Shown here in pieces: positions 12,844-24,724 of a DNA stretch of 64,000 bases. The DNA comes from Punica granatum (Eukaryota; Streptophyta; Magnoliopsida; Myrtales; Lythraceae). A program made the position numbers and the translations under genes. Position 1 is the first letter of the stretch. Every line of letters starts with the position of its first letter. The stretch is taken from NCBI RefSeq assembly GCF_007655135.1, contig NC_045128.1:37790811-37854810 (forward strand), written 5' to 3'. The notes beneath the pieces are model-generated. The model made no database searches. It was not told where the DNA came from and worked only from the letters and a program-made list of their open reading frames with translations.

Positions 12844-15800
12844 CTAAACCCTGAAAGAGAGTGACCGTTTTATCGTGTTCAGATCGAAATTTCGATGATG
12901 TGTACGTTTCTTAGATAATCATGATGCATCAAAATTGTGTAGATTGTATTCAAATCAATGAACATTTCAAGGAGTGTGATGACTCTCAAAAACATTATTT
13001 TCCAGAAAACTTGCACTAACCTTACCGAACATAGTGGTCTCTTTCTGAATAAAATTTTCCGGAATTTTATCCCATTTACAAACTGAAACTGGAACTCCTT
13101 GAATAAAGAGATTTCAAGATTTCCGTAATGTAAACACCAATGCTTCCTAAATGGTACACATCAAATTTATCAGACACCAGAAATTGCCTAAGCTTGAAAT
13201 GTCCGAAATTTCTTATCTTTCAGAAGCAAACAGCAAGAGCAAGTGTTAACTTTCAGTCCTACATGAAGAGATGAGTAAAAGCTGCACAGGAAGATGAGTC
13301 AAAATTCTTACTTAATAGTTAAGCCGTTTCTCCGCATGTTCTCAGGGATGCCACCAGTAAACTTGTTGTTCTGGAGAAATCTGCAAGTCGAAAGGAAGTC
13401 CGGAAATTGAGTTTAGTAGTCCAATAGGAAAATGTGTGTCATATGTTTGTGGGCACAATCTGTGAGAAAACTCACATTTCCTGGATTTCTGGGAGTTCGC
13501 CCAGTGACTTTGGTATTGGACCTTCAAATTGGTTATTCTCCAAATGCCTATAATAATTATAAACTAAACCAATTTAGCAGATGACAGAGATATCAACACA
13601 AGAAGGGGAAATAGAAGGAGTTGCAGATTCAAGGATGTACAGGCTCTTAAGTTCCCTCATGGTCCCCATGTCCGGGATATTTCCGGAGAGCTTGTTACCC
13701 CCCAGCCACCTGCAAGTGCATAAGTAAGATTTGTGATCTCTAATAAGTGAAAAAATTGCCAGCTTCATATTCCGATGACTATATACTGAAAAAGGAATAA
13801 CTAGATGTTTACAGGGTTGATAATGCGGTTAAGTTCCCCAAGGTGGAAGGCAGAGTTCCGGATAGCCCAATTCCTGTTAAGTTCCTTCAAAAGTAAAATC
13901 AGTGAAAACCGACCTTAGCTTATCATCGTGCAGTTCAGTTTCTGATTGAAATACTGAGGACATGGTATCTCTATTATAGACTTACAAACTGACAACCCGA
14001 GCAAGGTTTCCATCGGAACAGGTAACTCCAGTCCATGAGTGATCCTTAGGAAGACAGGGATCTCCACTCCAATCGGAAGGTGGGTTGTCAAAAGTTTCAG
14101 CCAAATCTTCCATGGCCATCACTGCAGAATGCAAAGATCAAATCCCAAAACACTAGACACGAGATATAGCCAGGATACAATCAGCCAACTCTAAGTCCTG
14201 GAATTGAACCTAAGAAATTACACTGAGTCGAACTTGAACCTGAATAAATTTCAAAACAGGTATGGTCATAAGAGTGGGATGGCTAAAAGATAATTACCAT
14301 CTCGAGTAAGCGTTCTTCCACCCATAGGCAATAACTGGAAAACCTCGCCAGCATTGATTAATGGCCCCACAGGAACTCCGTCCCCAGGAGTCATCTCGAT
14401 CTCGGTCTGCCCAGACAGAGGCCACTCTGCAGCGAACACAGAAACCCCATCAGTTGTGACATTGAGTTTCGAATAGAACTTGTTCCCATTTATTGAGACG
14501 TCGAAAACCCTCCAACTGTAGGGGCTCTTGGTTCGGCTGTCCTGGAAGTACAGCGAGATATAGTAGAGGCTCTTGGGGAGTGAACCCTGGGGCCACTGGA
14601 TCTTCAGGGTCTTCCCTCGGCTAGTTGTTAGAGCAGTCGAGAAGGCCTTCACTGGAGGGACGTTCCAGAAGCTGAAAGGCTCTATAATGGACTTGCTACC
14701 GACTGTCGGGTTATTGTCCATGAAGGGATGCCAGTACCGGTTGTATTGATCATCTGGATAACTAGGAATAAAATACTGCATAACATCAGAATCTTCTCAA
14801 GCAACCTTACACACATCAAATGTCATTTCTCCTTCCTGAACAATAATGCTAACTCGATATGGAAAATGAAACAGTACGAGCTATTCTATCACATATTCTG
14901 ATCTTGCTTTCTGAAATTAAGCTCAAAATGCAATTCTAGATGCAGAGACCATGTGGCTACTTTAGGGAAATTGGTGACAGAACATCTATTACGGCAGACT
15001 TGCAGCTAATGATGATCAGGGAACATGCCACAGAAGCCCAGAATTCTCGCCTAGGATTCTAATACAGAGCTGTCTCATTGCTAAGTAATACACAGATCAA
15101 GTAATGAAAACCGAACCGTAACCAATGAAAGATGGCAATGGAGACTTTCTTACCCAATCATGTCATCCTCGTTGTTCCCAAATGTGGTCCTAGCCACCGT
15201 TCCAAGAGCGTATTTCTTGAAATCTGTTGAGTTGTACGCTGAATCGTCGAGGTACTCTACCTCCAGGACCGAGATGAATGGGTCCGAGACAGTCTGCGGG
15301 GTCCGTGCAAGGCAGACACTTAGGATCTTCCCCATGGCAGCAACAACAAGCTCGTAATAGCTTGTCAGCCCCTTGGCGTAATCCTCCCTGGTGTCAACGG
15401 TGCTCCACTTGGTGCCATCGACAATCTGATCAAACACCGGAGGGACTGTCCCGCCATCAAACCCACCATAGAAGTAGGAAGTCCTAATGAGGTACTTCCC
15501 GCCCTTGCTCACGGGGATCATGTAACAGTACTTCCTGGCGGAATTGTCTGGGAAGAATCTGAGGTCTCTGAGGATGGGCATGACGTCCGGGTTCTTTATG
15601 GTGGTCTTGTTCCCGGCTGCCGTGAACCCATCATCCGGTACGTACGTCAGGTTCCCCGAGGTTGTCGTGTTAGATGCCCCACAGTTTATCAGGAACCCTG
15701 CAAGATTCAGATGTCGACATTCACACAATCACTGGCTGGACTATGACCTCGAGATCTCATTGAAAAACAAAATCTAAAGTTGGTTAGGCAAGCTGACTGC

Positions 15801-16034
15801 GCTCCACGGCCTGCTATGGCCGAATAAACATCAGAAAGTCTGCATTCTCCGTGCACATTGCAGACTGTGAATGCGTTATGAATGGATCCGCAGAATGTCT
15901 TGCCTGGAACAAACAGATAAATGCGAACAAAAGTGAATGACAATTATGGTTTAATTACCTCTTGGGGCAGGTAGGGACTGGGCAAAGGGGAGAGGGATGC
16001 TGAATAGCCATAGGAGGAAGATGGGCAGAGACAT
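12844..16034 (-). CDS. Secreted malectin-like / LRR protein without kinase domain
   Basis: Nine exons on the minus strand: 15959..16034, 15154..15697, 14298..14761, 13986..14121, 13813..13884, 13641..13709, 13476..13547, 13312..13380 and 12844..12850, for 502 residues. Residues 1-19 form a signal peptide (MSLPIFLLWLFSIPLPFAQS). A malectin-like domain fills about 27-360, opening FLINCGASNTTT. A W..DPC...W.GV.C cap follows (near 378-396), then four to five LRRs with the plant form LxGxIP. LRR exons are 72, 69, 72 and 69 nt, all with the same intron phase, so each encodes one repeat. There is no transmembrane or kinase segment. The architecture and length match Arabidopsis At3g19230-type proteins (recalled). 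It likely sits in the cell wall and binds carbohydrate or peptide partners (inference). The last exon adds one codon plus the stop, so the 3' end is the least certain part. Confidence 0.87.
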
Positions 16035-16763
16035 CTTCTCTGTTCCTGGGACAGGATTTGTTTTGCCCAGAAAAGAGGAAAAAAAATTGAACTTCGGGGG
16101 AAGTTTTTGCTTTTGAGAAAAGAAGAGAGAGAAGGATGGATTGAGGGGAAGATGATGGATGGCCATGCAAGTGCATGGTTTCTGTTGTCTCAAAGGTTGG
16201 CGGGACACGTCAATGGCTGTGCTTAAAGATAGTAAGTGAAATTCTGATTCTGATTTTTGGGATAACAGATGGACAAGACGATAGACAGGCTTCAGTAGTT
16301 TCCTAGATGATCTATTTATTCTCTATTTAGCAAGGCATAACTTCAGGACACGCGCTCGATAAACTGAAAATACCCTTATAATACTAGACGGAGGCTCACC
16401 TCTTAAACTCGGGTTGAACACGGCATGACCCAGAAAACATGATGGATGGATGACCCGAAAAGTTTGTAGATTGAGCAAAACGTGATAAGGGACTTAGGAA
16501 AAATTGTTCGTAGGAGATCTTACAATATGATGTTGGCGGGCTAATAATTTGGGTCAAATTGAGAAGTAATTCCAAACTCGAGGGAGTCAAATAGTAATGA
16601 ATAAAACTATAGTGAGAAAATTGAGGAAAAAAGAAAACATTGAGGGGCAAAGTGGAATTAACTTACAAAGATAAACCCTAGCAAAGCGACGGCAGATTTT
16701 ACTTGGGATTTTGATTATCGTCCAAGTATCGTGGAGACAGCAGCAGCAACAAGGGGAACAGCC
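16035..16763. promoter_or_regulatory. Divergent promoter region between LRR protein and Cgi121
   Basis: The start codons of the minus-strand LRR gene (16034) and the plus-strand Cgi121 gene (16764) are 729 bp apart and head to head, so this stretch must hold both promoters and 5' UTRs. No clear TATA box is seen. A GTG-initiated in-frame extension of Cgi121 from 16731 is possible but unlikely. Confidence 0.5.
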
Positions 16764-19059
16764 ATGAAGGTTTTCGAAATCTCCAGCGGGAACACTCTGT
16801 CCTTTGCCCTCTTCACCGACGTCACCAATTCCAAGTATCCCTCTTTCTTCCTCTCGCTACCTCTGTTTGGTTTCTTGTCTAATTTTCCCGGGAAAAGTTG
16901 CTATACTGAATATTTTAGGGAAATTTGAGCAATTTTGATACTGAGCGTCACTCTCTCATGTACGAACTCAGTGCAAAAATGGGTTTTTCTCAGTCTGGAA
17001 TGTCGCCAAATGCTATTGAATTTGTCAGTTTAGTTGGTCTTTAGCTAAAGTCCAAGCTTTTCTTCTTTTGCTCTTACGGATTATCTACACTCTGCTCTCT
17101 GAACGAAGAATTATGGACAGCCTGCTGCTGAGGATGGTTGGTTGGAAGATGGAACTTAAAGAGTTGTCGGGAAAATCATGGTTTTGTGTTTGTGTTATTG
17201 CACTTTGAGAATGCAGCGGAGTGAAAAATTTAAGGTTTAAATGCAGGATGAAGACGAAGTTATTTCTGTTATTTATCGTCTCCTGATGTATGGACTGAAA
17301 CAGTGAATAGGATCCTGCGTCGCAAGTTTATGAATGGCACTGTACTCTTGGAACCATGCTCTAATATAATGTCAAATATGAAGTTTGCTTGTCAACTTTG
17401 TTTTTGCAAGATGAATTGGCTGCGTTTCTTCAGTAAATACCAACTCTTTCGGTCACTTGTTCCTTTTTCCTTCTTTTGTTGCCAAGTGGCCCTTAACTTT
17501 ATTTCGCAAAGATTTGTGCCTTAAACCCGAGTAGTCAAGTGGCCCATGTTGATGACGTGCATTGTAGTTTTAACTTATCATGCATTCATATTAAGCTCAT
17601 CGTAAACTGTATTATTCAAGCTTAAACTATGTGGCACTAGATGCTCTCATCAACTATTATACTGAAGTGTCCTCTATGTGCTGAGTTAACATGACGTGAT
17701 TAGGAAATATATCTTTACCATGTTTGTCTATCTTCCCTTTATCAAAGTTTGCTTTGCTGTGATCTTCTAGATAGATTCGAGACATTAATACAGAATTTTC
17801 TTTGCAGGGAACTTTTAGCTTCTATGCAAGCTGGTACATTAGAACCAGAAGTCGCTCTTCTTAATGCCTCACTTGTATGAATCCTCATAAACACGACTAA
17901 TTACTTAAATCTTCCAATGAGCCATTATTGAGAGATTTTTTGTTCCCGCCTATTGGTCACAGATCTCAGATGTTTTCCCTGTTCTAGCTGCTGCACATAA
18001 GACCCTCTTGTCAAAGTCACGGGGTTCACTCACGACCCGTACCCTCCACTCTGAGCTTGTTTACAATTACTCAGGATCCAAGCATGTAAGGATCTGACTT
18101 ACTGTTACTCATTCTTGTTAGAGTTCTCAATTACTTGTGTATGTTTTTAAACCTAGTCATTCAATGTCTTTAGATCACAGAATCCCTGAAGAGATGTGGC
18201 ATCTCAGACAGCTCAACTTATGTACTTGCTGCCCGTTTTAATGCTTCACCAGAGGAGGTACTCTGTTTTCAATTTTACATGATTCTCCTATGTACTATCA
18301 ATAATATCTCTTTTTATGCCAGAAGAAACTGAATACTGATCTGCTATCTGACATTATGAGAAAATCAAAGTTCATAAATTTTTATCATGATTGTGCTGTT
18401 AGATGGAAGCAATCGGGAAGATGATAAATGGAACCGAAATTCAATTGGACGAATTGGAAGCAAAAGCAGACAAAGCACAGATTCAGAAGGTATGCGACTT
18501 CACTTAGTTTTAACTTTCGGTTGAGATTTGGGTTCAGCGATCCAAAGTTTCAAAGTTAGGTAAGTTTGGAATGTAGAAAACATTGATCACAAGAAAAGAT
18601 GGGATGGATATAGAAGAGAAAGATGAGAGAGAGATAGAGGCGGGGGATACCGAACAATCAGTGAAAATGTGGATAAACATGTCCCTTTTTTCGTGGTGAA
18701 TTTAGATGGAGACTTCGAAATCCCAGAAGAAAGTTGGGAAGGGGATTTTGTTCTATAACCAAGGCTCGTGTCTGTACCGTGATTCATTGGCGAGTGCTGC
18801 ATAGATATAAAATTTGAAGTTTCCAAGTTTGAGTTCTGTCCTATTTGACAATTTGTCTGTGACCTGGAAATTAGCCTCCAATGATCGTATCATCATGGAA
18901 CTCAGAATAGAAAGGGAAAGATTTCATTGTAATCGACTAATATGCTTTCATCAATATTATGATATGCTCCAGCATTATAAGGTATCGGGCTTGGAACTAG
19001 GAATATCTTCCCTTGCAGATGCAATCACCTGCCGAATTGCAGCTAGGGATGCCCTGTGA
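16764..19059 (+). CDS. CGI121: KEOPS/EKC complex subunit Cgi121 (TPRKB-like)
   Basis: Six exons, 16764..16834, 17808..17874, 17963..18085, 18174..18257, 18403..18489 and 18973..19059, give 172 residues, the usual family length. The protein starts MKVFEISSGNTLSFALFTDV and includes GTLEPEVALLNASL, FPVLAAAHK, TRTLHSELVYNYSGSKHI and FNASPEE. It ends with LADAITCRIAARDAL, all of which recall plant CGI-121 proteins. Cgi121 binds the kinase Bud32/PRPK and tRNA in KEOPS, which makes N6-threonylcarbamoyladenosine (t6A) at position 37 of ANN-decoding tRNAs. The first ATG in the conserved frame is at 16764. All introns are GT-AG; intron 1 is 973 bp. It is divergent from the LRR gene and upstream of the VID27-like gene in the same direction. 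No defect is seen. Confidence 0.95.
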
Positions 19060-19754
19060 CAAGGTTCAGTATCTCTTCTAACATAATAATTCTTGTATGT
19101 TTCACTTTCTGCACCCATACCCTCTCTGTATCGAGACTCACAGGCCGGGAATTGGACTGTCTTTAACTCACAGGTCAGTACCCTTGCATTAAAGACCAAG
19201 CGAGGAAGTGTATTAGTAGCGAGGACGACACATTGTTGGAACGCGTCATTTTTCTGTCGACTCAATTGCCGAAGACAACCTTCGGATGCCATGGAAGACC
19301 TTCGTGCCCTCCACATTCGATTTACTATTGTCGTGTAACAATTTTATCCCGTAAGCTAAAGTGAATGTAGCAGAAATGTATATGTTCATGGTCTTGGACA
19401 ATTTTCCAAGTGAACTTGCATGTCCAACCGCTATATTAATTTGAGCTTATATGTTCGTGTTCAGGATCTATATATACGTCTCGATTAAAATGCAAATTCT
19501 TTGCATCGTTACGGATCGTCGGAAATGTCCCGATTGATGTCTGACAGGCCAATTGATTTGAGAGAAGAAGAAAAGGTTATGCACATGATCCCTGCCTTAG
19601 CATCGAAGCAAACGGCAGCGTCTAATGAACGCTACGCAGTGCACGCGCCGGGCTGCTGCGCGTCCTATATATATATATATATATATACACATGGAACTTC
19701 CAAATATAACGAACTCATAGCCTTAATCCTGTCGATCAGTCGAATCAAAATCTG

Positions 19755-19788
<34 letters not shown>

Positions 19789-19859
19789 CAAATCATCATT
19801 TCTACATCTTAGGGATCATCAGCTTCGATTCCCGAGGAGCGACCAGAAGGATTCGGGCC
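19060..19859. other. Gap with 3' flank of Cgi121 and promoter/5' UTR of VID27-like gene
   Basis: The distal half is probably the promoter and leader of the VID27-like gene: a (TA)n tract at 19665-19687 could act as an extended TATA region, and a (CT)n tract follows at 19757-19785. No gene is seen in 19060-19650. Confidence 0.55.
19757..19785 (+). repeat. (CT)n microsatellite in probable 5' UTR
   Basis: An uninterrupted CT tract of about 29 bp ends about 75 bp before the start codon of the VID27-like gene. CT/GA tracts are common in plant 5' leaders and promoters. Confidence 0.9.
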
Positions 19860-22333
19860 ATGGGAGGCGCTCACAGCCGCGAGGATCTCGATATCGATTC
19901 CTCGGAAGAGGAATACGAAGACGAAGGGTCTGATCGCGAGCAGTATGGCGATGCCGACGTCGATCGCCAGCAGAGGCCACAGCCCTCTACTTCCTCCGCT
20001 GGCAGGTCCCAAAGCGATGTTGACGAGATCGATGCCAAGCTGAAGGAGCTCAAGGTCAAGTACTCCTCTGAAAGGCCCAACTTGAAGAACGCCGTGAAGC
20101 TTTACCTCCATATCGGGGGCAACACCCCCAAGGCGAAATGGTTGATCTCGGACAAACTCACGAGCTACAATTTCGTGAGGAGTTCGGGGGCTGAAGGGGG
20201 CGATGGCTCCGACGATGAAGAATCGGAGGGCGGGGAGTGGGTGTTGAAGGTCGGCGAGAAGGTGCGAGCTAGGGTTTCGACGGACATGCAGCTAAAGATG
20301 TTTGGTGGCCAGAGGCGGGTTGATTTTGTGAACAATGGTGTTTGGGCTATGAAATTCTTCACTGACGCGGATTACCGGATGTTTGTGACGCAATTCCAGA
20401 ACTGTTTGTTCGAGAATGTGTACGGGCTCGAGGCTACCGATGATAATAAATTGAAGGTTTACGGGAAGGAGTTTATTGGGTGGGTTAACCCCGAGGCGGC
20501 CGATGATTCGGTCTGGGAGGATGCAGAGAATGATTTCGGGAAGACCCCTGAGGATTCGAAGTCGACACCTTCCCGGGCGAACTCGGACTTGATGGAGGAG
20601 TTCGAAGAGGCTGCAAATGGAGGAGTCCAGAGCCTTACTCTGGGTGCGCTGGATAATAGCTTCCTGGTGAATGATTTGGGAGTTCAGGTTTACCGGAATT
20701 ATGCAAAGGGGATTCGAGGGAAGGGTGTCTATGTGAAATTCCACAGGGGGACTTCGAAGGACAGCTCGAGCTCGCCCAATATGACCCCCGAGAAGGCTAT
20801 GCTAATGAGGGGTGAGACTAATATGATGCTGATGAGTCCCCTCAAGGAAGGGAAGCCCCACTCAACCGGGCTCCAGCAGTTGGATATTGAAACAGGGAAG
20901 ATAGTGACAGAGTGGAAGTTTGAGAAGGACGGGGCAGATATCACGATGAGGGATATAACGAATGATACAAAAGGATCGCAGTTGGATCCGTCGGAGTCAA
21001 CTTTCTTGGGATTGGATGATAATAGGCTATGCCAGTGGGATATGAGGGATAGGAGAGGGATTGTCCAGAACATTGCGAATTCGAATTCTCCTGTTCTGCA
21101 CTGGACGCAGGGGCATCAGTTTTCAAGGGGGACAAACTTCCAGTGCTTTGCAACGACTGGGGATGGGTCAATAGTTGTGGGGTCAATCGACGGGAAGGTA
21201 AGATTGTACTCCAAGACATCGATGAGGCAGGCAAAAACTGCATTTCCTGGTCTTGGCTCTCCGATAACGCACGTAGATGTGACTTACGATGGCAAATGGG
21301 TGTTGGGTACTACGGACACCTATTTGATCCTTATATGCACTCTATTCACTGACAAGGATGGAAGGACAAAGACTGGATTTGGTGGCCGAATGGGGAACAA
21401 GATCCCAGCTCCACGGTTGCTGAAGCTGACTCCTTTGGATTCTCACCTAGCAGGGGAAAACAACAAGTTCCACGGTGGCCATTTCTCATGGGTAAGCATG
21501 GATTCTTCCTATACTTTACTGGCTGTGTTTCACATATTACCTGTGATACTCACTTAAATTATTCTGAACGCTAAATTAGCTAGCATACATCATTGACCTG
21601 CCTGACATGATCAAATGGCACATAGTTTTTGATAGCATCAATCAGTTGCACGAGAAGCACGTTGTTAGCAGCTAGATCTAGACAGAAAATTTAGTGTGTC
21701 ATCTTGAGTGTCCAAAGATATTGCCATAGGAGAAGTTTTACTAAATTGTTTGTGAATTTGACTCTGTTTTAGTTGTGATGCGTTTTGTTGGTGTGCTCTG
21801 GCTTTTTCGGTGGATCATTTTACTGCAATTAATGACAATCTTGAATTGGGCAATGACCGTTCTTAGCTGATCCTATCGCTAATCTTGATGCAGAAATTGC
21901 TCTAAAGAAATTCAGACAAGGCATTTTTGTGTTGCATTATTTGAATAAACAAGGAAGGTCTTTAGTTATCTTTGTGTTAGATATCTTGAGCTCTGCTTCC
22001 TTTATGTGAAGGTTTCGTCACTGACCCAATGATTTGTCTTCGATCTCTCAGGTTACTGAGAATGGTAAACAGGAACGCCACCTCGTGGCGACAGTGGGAA
22101 AATTCAGCGTGATATGGGACTTCCAGCAGGTCAAGAACTCGGCCCATGGGTGCTACCAGAACCAGCAAGGTCTCAAGAGCTGTTACTGCTACAAGATTGT
22201 GTTGAAGGACGAGTCCATCATCGAGAGCCGCTTCATGCATGACAAATTTGCCGTCACCAACTCTCCAGAAGCCCCTCTCGTCGTGGCGACACCCATGAAA
22301 GTCAGCTCTATCAGTCTATCGGGAAAGCAGTGA
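19860..22333 (+). CDS. VID27-like protein (CYPRO4 homologue)
   Basis: Two exons, 19860..21491 and 22052..22333, give 637 residues; the intron is 560 bp, phase 0, between HFSW and VTENGK. The N terminus is MGGAHS, which fits the N-myristoylation pattern MGxxxS (inference), followed by an acidic Ser/Glu/Asp stretch (residues 8-35). Residues 50-250 contain a PH-like region ([25 protein letters not shown]). From about 260 (ALDNSFLV) the VID27 beta-propeller-like domain follows, with [37 protein letters not shown] and [15 protein letters not shown]. Yeast Vid27 was linked to vacuole import and degradation; plant CYPRO4 has no settled biochemical role. Length is close to the Arabidopsis homologue (about 645, recalled). 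The coding region is GC-richer than its surroundings. Confidence 0.95.
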
Positions 22334-23971
22334 CCTCTCGGTTTTCTTCCGCAACTCGCATCGGCTCCTCGGAGTGCACGGCGATCGATGCCTGTTAGGA
22401 TCTTTCTGGCTTGTCTTCGTGGCTTGTAATTAGATAGGACTTGCTAGTTCTTTGTTACAATTGTCATAGGGTTGAATTCCAATGTTTGTGGTTTGAGAAG
22501 ATAACCATTTGAGCAAATAGTTAGAAGTGTGAGTTTGCCATCTGAGACCCAGAAGTCATCTGAAAAGAAATTGTACTTTTCCTGACATTTGCAATGGAAA
22601 TTTACGTCACTCGATCAAAGATGTGTGATATTATTTACCCAGCCCAAAAAAAAAAAAAAAAAAGATGTGTGGATATTTTCCTTATGTGGAAATTTTATGG
22701 TCAAGTCATGGAATTTTCTACTATTTTTTATCCTCTCATGTTGTTTAGAACAATTGAACAAGCGCGCGAAAAGTTTTTGTATTTTATTTAACAATTATGT
22801 ACAATAGAAATTCCTTTAGTATGAAACATCTTCTTTCTGTCCGAAAGGTAAGAGTCATTGTGCTAAAATTTTCACACTTTAGTTCACTAATTTTATAGTG
22901 CAGAAAGGGACAAAAATGATTGAAATTTTCGCGACTTTACCTGAGAATTTTCGTTTCCTTATGTGTGGTCTACATATATGTATGTATGTATGTGTGAATT
23001 GAAGCAACTGATGGAACAGTTAGATTTGGACCAGGTCCACTGTTCTAATAATGATTGTCACATGGTGTGTCTTGATGGCCATAGCTCACGGAACATAAAA
23101 AATAACTTTACCTCACAAAAATCTTACTTATTACGTTACTTGAAATGTCAAATGACTTGAACTTGATACGAAGAGGCATATGTCATGTTGATTGATCACA
23201 AAGGTTACCCTACCCGTGATACATCAGTGCACACGTCACTGGAACTGCAGCTAGTATGTACAACACGGTGAAAAGAAAACTCACATATTACATTTAAAAC
23301 ATGAGGATTCCTATGCCCGAATAATTACACAATGGGATAAATTACAACGGGGTTTTTATATTTCATTGTGATGTGACAACAGAGCATAAAGTTCCCGTCA
23401 AAAAAAAAAAAAAGAGGTGCCAACTGCGGATGCCACGTTTATCTGCGTAAAAGCAAATTTTTTTTTTTTATGAAGATGTTGCTGTTGTGTCAATCTCAGA
23501 TGGACTACTATTTCCTGATGTGACGTGACAGGTGGCACCAGCACGACGAACGTCTCCCTCCGCATCCAGGAAGCGTCAAAGGGAACCGCGTGCCCACTGC
23601 GCACACGGTGGGTCCCGCGACATCGACAGTGGCAAGTAGGGGCTGCCATGTCAGTACGCTGACTCCCCAGATGGCGTCATCACCACCCCCTGAAAAATGG
23701 ATAAGGCCGCCGCAAAGCTTCAGAAGCTGAAATTCAGCACGTGCTGCCAAAGAAAAGCACCACATTAAAGAGGAGACCCGTTTCATTCAAACCCCGTGTG
23801 TGACCGGTGTTTGCTCTGCTGGGACATATGCCACGTCTGCACATACCCTCCCCATATATATGACCAGTTTGACTCTCTCACACTCTCATTCGAAACTCAA
23901 GCTCAAACTGAAAGATTAATAAAGTCAGAAGCTCCCAACCCGATTCGCTTCATCACAACATAACCGCCGCA
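22334..23971. other. Intergenic gap with ERF promoter
   Basis: It contains the 3' flank of the VID27-like gene and an A17-18 run near 22646. A (TATG)n tract lies near 22976-22993. A TATA-like CATATATATGA at 23853-23863 lies about 110 bp before the ERF start codon. No gene is recognised. Confidence 0.6.
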
Positions 23972-24724
23972 ATGCAACAGTCGACCATCCCGATGTTCTC
24001 CGGCCAACCGCTGCCGGCTCGACTTGCCCAGGACCAGTACGATGAGCTCTCAGTCATCTTCTCCGCTTGCACGGACACTGCTCGGCTGCAAGAATACTAC
24101 TTCCCCCCGCTCCAGAGTGTCCCGGCGGCAGTGACGGTGCCATCCTTGATATGTGAGTCGTGCAGGATCGAGGGCTGCCTCGGGTGCGAGTTCTTCCCCC
24201 AGCATATTCCGGCTGCAGAGGCGGAGGAGGAGGGGACGGGGTCGAAGAAGAGGAAGAGGAGACAGAGGAAGAACCAGTACAGGGGAGTGAGGCAGAGGCC
24301 CTGGGGGAAGTGGGCAGCCGAGATACGCGACCCCAGGAGGGCCGTCAGGGTCTGGCTTGGGACTTTCGTCACTGCCGAGGAGGCGGCCCGTGCGTACGAC
24401 AAGGCAGCCATTGAGTTCCGCGGGGCACGCGCGAAGCTCAACTTCCCCAACACAGAGTACTACTCGCTCAAGCCGAGGTCGGACGTCGACGAGACGAGGA
24501 GCTCGTCTGCTGGAGAAGATAACGGGGTGGAAGTATCGAAACCCGTGAGCTCCGGAGAAGATAACGGGGTGGAAGTGTTGAAACCCACGAATATGATGGA
24601 GAAATCAGGAGCAGGATTGGGTGAGCAGGGCGTGGGGGACTTCTGGGGGATATTTGGTGGTGGTGGCGATGACGATGGTGATCAGGAACTGAAGCAGTTA
24701 ATGATGTTACTTTGGAGTGATTGA
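23972..24724 (+). CDS. AP2/ERF transcription factor, group X (ERF109-like), copy 1
   Basis: An intronless ORF of 250 residues. A CMX-1-type cysteine motif, C61-x2-C64-x4-C69-x2-C72 ([12 protein letters not shown]), precedes a basic stretch (residues 92-100, KKRKRRQRK) that should be the nuclear signal. The AP2 domain spans about 103-159 with [23 protein letters not shown] and AARAYDKAA. Ala and Asp occupy the two positions that define ERF rather than DREB subfamilies. The N-terminal DELSVIFSA resembles the ELSVIVSAL motif of ERF109. The C terminus is acidic, ending [10 protein letters not shown], likely an activation segment. Group X ERFs bind GCC boxes and respond to redox stress and wounding. 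Residues 181-208 hold two tandem 14-residue repeats ([10 protein letters not shown]). A paralogue lies at 27558-28295 in convergent orientation. Confidence 0.95.
   Translation: MQQSTIPMFSGQPLPARLAQDQYDELSVIFSACTDTARLQEYYFPPLQSVPAAVTVPSLICESCRIEGCLGCEFFPQHIPAAEAEEEGTGSKKRKRRQRKNQYRGVRQRPWGKWAAEIRDPRRAVRVWLGTFVTAEEAARAYDKAAIEFRGARAKLNFPNTEYYSLKPRSDVDETRSSSAGEDNGVEVSKPVSSGEDNGVEVLKPTNMMEKSGAGLGEQGVGDFWGIFGGGGDDDGDQELKQLMMLLWSD

Noticed and set aside
14762..14781. Start codon at 14781 for a separate downstream gene
   Set aside because: The in-frame acceptor at 14762-14763 joins exon 2 as DMIG|YPDDQ, which continues the malectin-like domain, so this is an internal exon.
15707..15943. Extra exon candidate between exons 1 and 2 of the LRR protein
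   Set aside because: Joining exon 1 directly to 15697 gives PRGFLINCG, the expected start of the malectin-like domain; including the block breaks it.
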